From UBA3478 sp964217345 (GTDB lineage Bacteria > Bacteroidota > Bacteroidia > Flavobacteriales > Flavobacteriaceae), in the NCBI GenBank assembly GCA_964217345.1, contig CAXPJI010000049.1:1-25000 (forward strand): a stretch of 25,000 nucleotides of DNA, written 5' to 3'. The notes under the pieces were generated by a model. It saw only the letters and a list, made by a program, of their open reading frames with translations, made no database searches and was not told where the DNA came from. The first letter of the stretch is position 1; every line of letters begins with the position of its first letter. This document shows positions 1-6,983 of this stretch, piece by piece. The position numbers were made by a program, and so were the translations under genes.

Positions 1-13
1 GCTCTTCCGATCT
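1..13. other. Illumina sequencing adapter remnant at contig edge
   Basis: The first 13 bases, GCTCTTCCGATCT, are the shared 3' end of the standard Illumina TruSeq adapters; the reverse complement AGATCGGAAGAGC is the sequence commonly used for adapter trimming. The match is exact and sits precisely at position 1. It is therefore best read as untrimmed adapter at the end of an assembled contig rather than genomic DNA. Biological sequence begins at about position 14. Confidence 0.93.
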
Positions 14-49
14 CAAATGGGCCGCCCTTATCTTATAAAAATCAAGGGT

Positions 50-1642
50 TTAGTAACCAGGATTTTGAGTAAGATTTGAGTTAGCTGTAAGCTGCTCTGT
101 TGGAATTGGGAAAAGCTCTCTGTATTCTGCAGAGGCACCTTTCTCCCACCAAGATCCGCCCCACTTACCAAAACGAATAAGGTCAGTACGACGAGAAGCT
201 TCTTGGAACATCTCACGACCACGCTCAGCTAAGAACTGATCAGCAGTAATACTGCTCATAGCTGAAACACCAGCTCTAGCGCGGATAGCATTTACTTCAG
301 GTAAAGCAAGTGACCAGTCACCAGCATTACGAGCCATAGCCTCAGCGTGGATTAGGTGAAGATCACCTAAACGAACGATTGGGTAGTCGTTGTTCATGTT
401 TGGACGACCAAACTGCTGGAAGCTGAATTTACCTAAACGGTAACCACCTGTACGAGCAGCATTTGGCTCAAGCTCATTAATTGAAAGTGAATAGCTAATC
501 TCAGGAGACGCTGTATCAGATGCAAGATCCACAAGTGCATTTCCACCGTAATCTAACTGAGCTCCAGCGATGAAGTTAGCCTTTTTACGAGCATCACCAT
601 CTTCGTAAGAATTTACAAACTCTTCAAGAGCTACATAACCATTCCATGGCTGAGCCTCGAAGTTCCAAGTATACTGAGAAGCATAGTGAAGGGTCATTTT
701 AGCAAAGTTCATACCACCTGCAGTAGCCTCATCGTACTTAACAGACCAGATAATCTCTGGGTTGTTTTCGTTAGTTGGTGAGAAGATCGCAGCATAACCA
801 GTAAGGTTATCAGGATCAGTAGATACAGACGGACGCTTAGCTAAGTTAGGTACAGAAACTGAAGAATCAGATAAACGGTAAGGACCGTTATCGATCACGT
901 AACCAGCAGCAGCGGCAGCATCAGCATAACGAGCAGTACCCGTATAAACTTCAGCGTTTAGGTAAAGCTTAGCTAAGATACCTAAAGCAGCGTGTCTGTT
1001 AATTCTGTACTTGTTATCACCAGTACCTAGACTTGAGTTTTCAAGGGCAGCAAGGTCGAATCCTCCACTCATACCTAGAGCTGAAAGTAATTCACCTTCA
1101 ATCCAGTTGAATACAGCAGTTCTGCTTGACTGAGCGTTAGATCCTGAACCATCAGCGATAACGATGTTACCGTATAAGTCCATTAATCTCCAGTGTAGGT
1201 AAGCACGAACAACTTTTGCTTGTGCCATTTGGTCAGCATTTAATCCTGAATTTGCAATTGCGTTGTTAACAGCTGCAATAGAACCGTATTGCTGTGCCCA
1301 TGTTCCTGTAATAGGACCATTAGCAGGAGTCCAAGTGTGACGGTGCATATCTAACCAGATACCACCATCATACCAGTCACCACCTTTTTGAGTTACCGCC
1401 ATCTCATCAGTTGAAACTGACTGAACTGAGAAGTAACCACCGTGGTTAGCAGTACCACCGTTACGAACTGCATCAAATACTGCAGTAAGAACGTCACTAC
1501 CACCACCGGCAGCACCGGTAGAGATTCCCTCTACAGAGAAATCTTGTGTAAGATCCCCTACGAGGTCCTCTTCAAGATCGGTACAAGAGTAGGTTAAACC
1601 TACAAGTCCGAAACCTAATAGAAGTTTGTGTAAGTTTTTCAT
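50..1642 (-). CDS. SusD/RagB-family nutrient-binding outer-membrane lipoprotein
   Basis: 530 aa, a normal length for SusD/RagB proteins, which lie on the cell surface as the lid of a SusC channel and capture oligosaccharides or peptides. The N-terminus is a lipoprotein signal ending ...LTYSC with the acylated Cys at residue 20. The next residues TDLEED are acidic, as in the surface-export signal of Bacteroidota lipoproteins. The helical TPR-type segment RAYLHWRLMDLYG near residue 150 and the C-terminal LTQNPGY are family hallmarks. It begins 13 bp after susC, so the two are co-transcribed. The substrate cannot be told because the gene is next to a contig edge, where any linked glycoside hydrolases or peptidases would be lost. 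Arg is mostly CGT, suggesting high expression. The family call is secure; the ligand is unknown. Confidence 0.95.
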   Translation of the reverse strand: MKNLHKLLLGFGLVGLTYSCTDLEEDLVGDLTQDFSVEGISTGAAGGGSDVLTAVFDAVRNGGTANHGGYFSVQSVSTDEMAVTQKGGDWYDGGIWLDMHRHTWTPANGPITGTWAQQYGSIAAVNNAIANSGLNADQMAQAKVVRAYLHWRLMDLYGNIVIADGSGSNAQSSRTAVFNWIEGELLSALGMSGGFDLAALENSSLGTGDNKYRINRHAALGILAKLYLNAEVYTGTARYADAAAAAGYVIDNGPYRLSDSSVSVPNLAKRPSVSTDPDNLTGYAAIFSPTNENNPEIIWSVKYDEATAGGMNFAKMTLHYASQYTWNFEAQPWNGYVALEEFVNSYEDGDARKKANFIAGAQLDYGGNALVDLASDTASPEISYSLSINELEPNAARTGGYRLGKFSFQQFGRPNMNNDYPIVRLGDLHLIHAEAMARNAGDWSLALPEVNAIRARAGVSAMSSITADQFLAERGREMFQEASRRTDLIRFGKWGGSWWEKGASAEYRELFPIPTEQLTANSNLTQNPGY

Positions 1643-1655
1643 ATCAATTTTATTA

Positions 1656-4559
1656 TTAGAAGTTAATGTTTACACCTAAAGTGAACGAACGTGCTGAATA
1701 GTAGCTATTTCTACGATCGATACCAGGAGCAAGTGGGTTACCATCTAAAAGATCGAATAACGCTGGCTCAGGATCAGATCCAGTATAGTTAGTAATCACG
1801 AACGCATTCTGTACGTTAAGTGATAAGTTCACGTTATCAGTGATAGGACGTGAAACAGTAAGGTTATCTAACTTGAAGAAGTCAGCTTTCTCAACATATA
1901 AAGAAGAGAAGTTTGCGTTCTTAATCGCGTCGTTAGCAAGCTCAGTGTTGATGTAGTTGTAAGATTTCTGAGAACCTACACGTGGCTCATAGAATGCACG
2001 GAAAGTGTTCACTAAGCTGTGACCAAATGCACCTCTGAAGAAGGCATTAACCGTGTATTTACCAAGAGTAAGTTGGTTAGACCATCCTAATTCTAGATCA
2101 GGAATACCGCTACCTAATACATCGAAGTCGACGTTTTCGTCAAGTGCGTTGTTTTGACCAACTACTAATTGACCATCACCGTTTACATCAACGAAGTTCT
2201 GAGAACCGTTAGTAACTGTACCGTCCCAAACTGGACCCCAGATTTGACCGATTTCTTCACCTACTTTAACACGAGTTACGAAAGTATCGTTCTGACCAGG
2301 AGCACCTAGGTTACCGAATTTATCAGCATCCTGAACATACTCATCAAGAACAACTTTGTTGCGTGAAAGAACAATACCTGTAGTATAGTTATCAGTCACG
2401 TCATAATTAAGAGCTAATTCAACACCATCAGATGATAATTGACCAGCATTCTCGAAACGACGATCGAAACCGTAAACTGCAGCATCTACGATACGGTTGA
2501 TGATGAAGTCTTTCGAAGTTTGTTGGTAAATATCAAGTGTAGCAGAGAAACGATCCATAGTTAAATCGATACCGAAGTTAATCTCAGCTTTCTCTTCCCA
2601 CTTAAGGTTAGGGTTAGCAGCACGTAGAAGACCAGTAGATCCACCAGCAGCACCGTCACCACCCCAAGACCATCCACGGATTTCTTGAGAAAGACCGTAA
2701 GAACCAGGAAGGTTACCAGTTACCCCGTAAGAAGCACGAGCCTTAAGTTGCTGAACACCTTCTAAACCAAGGAAAGAGTTTAAGTCAGCACCTAAACCAA
2801 CAGCTGGGAAAGTACCCCAACGGTTATCAGCACCAAGCTTAGTCGAACCTTCACGACGAACAGACGCATTCAAGTAGAAGTTGTCAGCGATTGTCATGTT
2901 TAAACGAGCGAAATATGCTTCGATTTCAGTATCAGGGTTTCTTGATGAGTTAGCAGAAATCTGACCTGCATTTAATAAGTCTTGAGAGTACTCAATTGCA
3001 TCGATGTAATCGATTTGATCACCAGGGAAATCACCTAGAGAGAAGTATACTTCATTGTAGTTCTCTTTTTGGTAAGAATAACCTCCAGTAACTGCAATGT
3101 TCATGTTGTCATATGACTTTCTCCAAGTAGCATAAGCCTCATTTAACTGGAAATCGAAGTTGTTCTCATAGAACTGAGCAGAACCCTTACGAACAGGAGA
3201 ATCAGCACCACCATTCCAAAGAGAAGTAGTTCTATAATATAGACGGTTTGCATAGTCAGTAGTCTGAACTGCAGAACGGAAGTAAGCAGTTAGGTTATCA
3301 TTAACGCTATACGCTAAATCAACACCGTAGTTAAGCTCACGACGCTCACCGTTATTGATGTTCTGCTTGATAATTGAAACTGGGTTATAAGAATCAAATA
3401 AACCTAGAGTTTCAAAGTATCCACCAAACTGTGCACCGTTGAATGCATAAGGAGCGTTAGCTGCTAATACAGGAGCAGTTGGGTTGTATAATGTCGCATA
3501 ACGAAGTGCCTCGTTGAAACCGTTTTGCTGATCTCTCTGAGTGAACGAAGTATTGAAGTTGATTTTCAACTTATCGTTAAGTGCACGAGTTGAGAAGTTT
3601 AAACGAGTGTTGAATTGCTCAAAACCGTTATTTAATAAAATACCTTCTGCATCACGAATGTTAGCAGATACACGGTATGAAGTCGAACCATTTCCACCAG
3701 CAGCAGAAATATTGTGAATCTGAGTGAATGCATCACGAGTTACCTCATCAATCCAATCAGTCTTAGATCCTAGATCACGACCACCAGCAGCAACAAACTC
3801 TTCTGGGCTCATGTAATCAATCTGATTTAAGATACCAGAAGTAGAGAACTGACCATTGTAGCTAATTTGAGTTGCACCAGCTTTACCTGATTTAGTGGTA
3901 ACAAGAATTACCCCTGAAGATCCACGTGAACCGTAGATTGCAGCAGCAGAAGCATCTTTAAGAACGTTGATGCTCTCAATATCGCTAGGGTCAACGTTGT
4001 TAAGTGAAGCTCCGATTACCCCGTCAATTACTACAAGTGGAGAAGCATTCGCACCAATAGTCGAAAGACCACGAAGACGAATTACCGCACCTGCGTTAGG
4101 GTTACCACCTCTGTTGTAGATCTGAAGACCTGCAACCTTACCTTGAAGTAGTTGAGAAGCATCGTTGATAGCTCCCTTGTTGAACGATTCCTCGTCCACA
4201 GAAACTACCGCAGAAGTAATTTCTTTTTGTTGCTGTGAACCGTAACCAGTGATTACAACCTCCTCAAGCACATTGCCCAACTCAAGCACTACATTAATAG
4301 TACTCTGGTTGCCAACAGTGATTTCTTGTGCAGTGTAACCTACATAAGAAAACACAAGTACATCTCCTGCACCAGCTGAAATCGAATAATTACCATCGAA
4401 GTCTGCTGTAGTACCCGTAGCTGTACCTTTAACTACGACTGTCGCACCTGGTAGTGGTCCCTGATTATCAGAAACAGTACCTGAAACAGTCTGCGCCTCT
4501 GTCATACCGAAACACAATAGTGCCGCGAAAAACAGAAAACCTTTAAGCATCATTTTCAT
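1656..4559 (-). CDS. SusC/RagA-family TonB-linked outer-membrane transporter
   Basis: 967 aa, complete. A signal peptide ends near ...MTEAQ (residue 23). Then come a carboxypeptidase-D-like Ig domain (about 24-100, with GPLPGATVVVKG and the FDGNYSI motif), a TonB-box-like stretch LEEVVITGYG (about 97-106), a plug domain (about 110-225, with LQGKVAGLQ and KDASAAAIYGSRG) and a 22-strand-type beta-barrel ending in the aromatic residue of GVNINF. SusC proteins import bulky nutrients across the outer membrane using energy from TonB-ExbBD, with the lipoprotein encoded next as lid. The start MKMM fits the signal peptide. Codon use is strongly biased (CGT, TTC, AAC), as in abundantly made proteins. 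There is no anti-sigma or sigma gene beside it in the visible sequence, so regulation is open. The substrate is not assignable. Confidence 0.96.
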   Translation of the reverse strand: MKMMLKGFLFFAALLCFGMTEAQTVSGTVSDNQGPLPGATVVVKGTATGTTADFDGNYSISAGAGDVLVFSYVGYTAQEITVGNQSTINVVLELGNVLEEVVITGYGSQQQKEITSAVVSVDEESFNKGAINDASQLLQGKVAGLQIYNRGGNPNAGAVIRLRGLSTIGANASPLVVIDGVIGASLNNVDPSDIESINVLKDASAAAIYGSRGSSGVILVTTKSGKAGATQISYNGQFSTSGILNQIDYMSPEEFVAAGGRDLGSKTDWIDEVTRDAFTQIHNISAAGGNGSTSYRVSANIRDAEGILLNNGFEQFNTRLNFSTRALNDKLKINFNTSFTQRDQQNGFNEALRYATLYNPTAPVLAANAPYAFNGAQFGGYFETLGLFDSYNPVSIIKQNINNGERRELNYGVDLAYSVNDNLTAYFRSAVQTTDYANRLYYRTTSLWNGGADSPVRKGSAQFYENNFDFQLNEAYATWRKSYDNMNIAVTGGYSYQKENYNEVYFSLGDFPGDQIDYIDAIEYSQDLLNAGQISANSSRNPDTEIEAYFARLNMTIADNFYLNASVRREGSTKLGADNRWGTFPAVGLGADLNSFLGLEGVQQLKARASYGVTGNLPGSYGLSQEIRGWSWGGDGAAGGSTGLLRAANPNLKWEEKAEINFGIDLTMDRFSATLDIYQQTSKDFIINRIVDAAVYGFDRRFENAGQLSSDGVELALNYDVTDNYTTGIVLSRNKVVLDEYVQDADKFGNLGAPGQNDTFVTRVKVGEEIGQIWGPVWDGTVTNGSQNFVDVNGDGQLVVGQNNALDENVDFDVLGSGIPDLELGWSNQLTLGKYTVNAFFRGAFGHSLVNTFRAFYEPRVGSQKSYNYINTELANDAIKNANFSSLYVEKADFFKLDNLTVSRPITDNVNLSLNVQNAFVITNYTGSDPEPALFDLLDGNPLAPGIDRRNSYYSARSFTLGVNINF

Positions 4560-4777
4560 AAGAGTAAAGTTTAAGTTTAGTTTATTTTCAAGGTGTTAAA
4601 GTAATGCAAAAATTATCACATACAAAATATCGGATGCCAATTAGGCCTAGATTTGCAGATTTTCACAGCATAATTATCAAATCGGCAATTATTTCACACT
4701 TTATTTGAAATCTAAATTTTGATTTGCCACTCGATTTAGGTTAAAATAGTGCAAAAAAATAGGGTGTAGTTCAACAA
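4560..4777 (-). promoter_or_regulatory. AT-rich susC upstream region with candidate -7 box and short repeats
   Basis: The intergenic stretch ahead of susC holds no gene. The best Bacteroidota-type -7 element, read on the minus strand, is AATTTTTG at 4614-4607 (7 of 8 matches to TAnnTTTG); it would give a leader of roughly 40 nt. No convincing -33 TTTG is correctly spaced. The region also has TTTCACA at 4661-4667 and 4692-4698 (31 bp apart, about three helical turns) and GATTTG at 4650-4655 and 4721-4726 flanking its inverse CAAATC at 4678-4683. These could be regulator sites, but short AT-rich repeats also arise by chance. Confidence 0.35.
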
Positions 4778-4800
4778 AAAAGCCGCAAAGAGCGGCTTTT
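4778..4800 (-). terminator. Intrinsic terminator after the SulP gene
   Basis: A perfect 9-bp inverted repeat, AAAAGCCGC and GCGGCTTTT, is separated by 5 bases. On the minus strand the stem is followed by a run of T residues (GCGGCTTTTTTG), as expected for Rho-independent termination 24 bp beyond the SulP stop codon. It separates that unit from susC. Confidence 0.85.
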
Positions 4801-4824
4801 ACGTACTGAAATTAACATCAGAAC

Positions 4825-6354
4825 CTATAATCTGTCTGCTACCACCTTATAAGTAGGATCTTCAATAATGTTGACTTCTATTAAACTTTCTGCATTTTTT
4901 ATCAATCTCAAGCAGTCCTTACTGAGGTGTTTTAAATGAATTTTCTTCCCCGACTTAGCGTAACGTTCAGTAACCTTATTTAGGGCTTCAATAGCCGACA
5001 TATCAACTACACGACTCTCTGCAAAGTCAATCACAACCTCATCAGGATCATTAGACACATCGAACTTTTCATTAAAAGCCGCCACCGAACCGAAGAAAAG
5101 TGGACCGTAGATTTCATAATGCTTAACTCCCGATTCATCGATTCGCTTACGTGCACGAATTCGCACCGCGTTATCCCATGCAAAACCAAGAGCGGCAATA
5201 ATCACACCAACAATAACCGCTAGGGCAAGATTATGAAGGAATACCGTCACTAAGGTCACTAATACCATTACAAAAACATCTGACTTCGGCATTCTGTTAA
5301 AAGTTCTAAGACTCGCCCATTCGAATGTTCCTATCGATACCATAATCATAAGCCCGGTAAGTGCAGCCATAGGTACACGCTCGATAAGAGATGAACCAAA
5401 CATCACAAAACTCAGGAGTCCGATAGCAGCAACGATTCCCGAAAGACGTGCTCGGGCTCCGTTAGAAACGTTAATGAGTGATTGTCCGATCATAGCGCAT
5501 CCGCCCATTCCAGAAAACATTCCCGAAAGGGTATTAGCAACCCCTTGAGCTAAAGCCTCTTTATTGGCAGAACCTCTAGTTTCTGTAATCTCATCTACAA
5601 TATTGAGAGTGAGTAAGCTCTCTATAAGCCCAACACCTGCAATAATCAGTGAATACGGAGCAATTAATTTCAAGGACTCAATTGTCCAATCGATCGCAGG
5701 AACATGAAAGGGTAAAAAGCCTCCTTTTATAGATGCGATATCCCCAACAGTACGGGTATCTAAATTAAAGAAGGTTACCAACCCGAAAATGATGAGTATA
5801 GCTGCAAGTGAGGAAGGAACAACCTTGGTTAGCTTTGGCAAGAAATGAATGATAAACATCGTGAAGGCCACTAAACCAAGAAGGAGATATAAAGCAGAGC
5901 CTTCTAACCAATTTCCCGAGGCGTCTTTGAACTGAGCCAATTGCGACATGAAAATGATAATTGCCAGGCCATTAACAAATCCAAAAATTACGGGATGTGG
6001 CACCAAACGAATAAACTTACCCAAGCGCAATAGCCCAAACAATATCTGAATAAGACCCGCTAAGACTACGGCAGCAAAGACGTATTCTACACCGTGTGAT
6101 TGAACTAATGAAACAAGGACTACAGCGACAGCACCAGTAGCACCTGAAATCATACCAGGTCGACCACCGAATACTGAAGTAATCAATGCCATTACAACGG
6201 CAGCATACAAGCCTGTTAGTGGAGAGAGACCGGCAATTAATGCAAAAGCAACTGCCTCAGGCACCAGGGCCAAAGCAACTGTTATACCCGACAGAATTTC
6301 GGTTTTGTAGCTAAAGGTGTAAGTAAAGTCGAAAAGTCTTAGATACTTCTTCAT
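4825..6354 (-). CDS. SulP-family inorganic anion transporter with STAS domain
   Basis: 509 aa inner-membrane protein. Residues 1-400 are made of many hydrophobic helices with SulP signatures: LVPEAVAFALIAGLSPLTGLYAA (about 31-53), FGGRPGMISGATGA (62-75) and VPHPVIFGFVNG (118-129). Residues 412-505 form a cytoplasmic STAS domain with the conserved VVDMSAIEALNKV segment. SulP proteins move sulfate, bicarbonate (BicA type) or other anions, often with Na+ or H+. No carbonic anhydrase or sulfate-assimilation gene is adjacent, so bicarbonate versus sulfate cannot be settled. The start ATG is at 6354. A -7-like TATTTTCG lies 22 bp upstream, and the preceding DUF6580 gene ends 39 bp away. It could therefore be transcribed alone or with that gene. 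A strong terminator follows. Confidence 0.93.
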   Translation of the reverse strand: MKKYLRLFDFTYTFSYKTEILSGITVALALVPEAVAFALIAGLSPLTGLYAAVVMALITSVFGGRPGMISGATGAVAVVLVSLVQSHGVEYVFAAVVLAGLIQILFGLLRLGKFIRLVPHPVIFGFVNGLAIIIFMSQLAQFKDASGNWLEGSALYLLLGLVAFTMFIIHFLPKLTKVVPSSLAAILIIFGLVTFFNLDTRTVGDIASIKGGFLPFHVPAIDWTIESLKLIAPYSLIIAGVGLIESLLTLNIVDEITETRGSANKEALAQGVANTLSGMFSGMGGCAMIGQSLINVSNGARARLSGIVAAIGLLSFVMFGSSLIERVPMAALTGLMIMVSIGTFEWASLRTFNRMPKSDVFVMVLVTLVTVFLHNLALAVIVGVIIAALGFAWDNAVRIRARKRIDESGVKHYEIYGPLFFGSVAAFNEKFDVSNDPDEVVIDFAESRVVDMSAIEALNKVTERYAKSGKKIHLKHLSKDCLRLIKNAESLIEVNIIEDPTYKVVADRL

Positions 6355-6376
6355 TTCGCGTTTTTGATTGATGGCG

Positions 6377-6384
6377 CGAAAATA
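6377..6384 (-). promoter_or_regulatory. Candidate -7 promoter element for the SulP gene
   Basis: Read on the minus strand, TATTTTCG followed by CGCC matches the Bacteroidota -7 consensus TAnnTTTG at 7 of 8 positions. It lies 22 bp before the ATG. A TTG occurs about 23 bp further upstream, slightly long for the -33 element. It lies in the gap after the DUF6580 stop codon. Confidence 0.4.
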
Positions 6385-6393
6385 GGGCTTTAT

Positions 6394-6900
6394 TTAAGAT
6401 TGAACCCCAAGAAGGTAACGTCGCTCAACCCATTTAAAACTGTAGAAAAGGATAGCAGCGTAAAAAAGATCACCTAATAGGGCATTTCTAAAAAATGGGA
6501 TAGCTGCGGTATAGCAAACGATGATGCCCTCGATGGTCAATGGGTATCCAAGCAACCATACACCAAAATTAGAAATAATAAAAAAGGCAAGCGATGAAGA
6601 CAAGACGGTAAGTACATTCATTTTCCGAGACCATTGTCCTATAAAAACAACCATAGCAAATGAAGCGTAAACAAACCAGCTAATGGTGTAAAAACCGAGG
6701 ATTACATCAGAAAGGATCATCACGGTAAAAGGTACCGCGAAGGCGAGTGCCTTATTTTTAAAGTGACGTCCTGCAAAAAGAGCTGTTGCCGTCACCGCTG
6801 TGAAATTAGGTAAGTGCGGAATAAGACGGCTGAGTATTGCGATCAGCACAAAGGCGATCAGTAATTTTTCTCGAGAAGAAAGGGTTTGCAGTCGATTCAT
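6394..6900 (-). CDS. DUF6580-family putative membrane transport protein
   Basis: 168 aa from the ATG at 6900. An in-frame TTG at 6918 would add six residues, but ATG is preferred. It is strongly hydrophobic with about five membrane segments. The family pattern is visible: RLIPHLPNFTAVTATALFAG near the start, a conserved SDVILG in the middle, ISNFGVWLLG, and IPFFRNALLGDLFYA toward the end. DUF6580 proteins resemble substrate-binding S-components of ECF-type uptake systems, but no substrate is established. It lies between the katG terminator and the SulP gene, 39 bp from the latter, so these two membrane proteins may form one unit. The family call is good; the function is unknown. Confidence 0.85.
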   Translation of the reverse strand: MNRLQTLSSREKLLIAFVLIAILSRLIPHLPNFTAVTATALFAGRHFKNKALAFAVPFTVMILSDVILGFYTISWFVYASFAMVVFIGQWSRKMNVLTVLSSSLAFFIISNFGVWLLGYPLTIEGIIVCYTAAIPFFRNALLGDLFYAAILFYSFKWVERRYLLGVQS

Positions 6901-6934
6901 GCTGCGAAGATCGCACAACTTTAATTAAAAACAA

Positions 6935-6963
6935 AAGCCCTGAAAATGTGACTTTCAGGGCTT
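6935..6963 (-). terminator. Intrinsic terminator after katG
   Basis: An 11-bp perfect inverted repeat, AAGCCCTGAAA and TTTCAGGGCTT, has a 7-base loop. On the minus strand it is followed by TTGTTTTTAA, a typical T-rich tail. It sits 21 bp beyond the katG stop codon and ends that transcript before the DUF6580 gene. Confidence 0.88.
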
Positions 6964-6983
6964 AAGCTAAACTCAAAAATGAA

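Noticed and set aside
14..49. Possible terminator after susD (CCCTT...AAGGG)
   Set aside because: The stem is only 5 bp with a 14-base loop and no T-tract, and it lies next to adapter sequence, so it is not credible.
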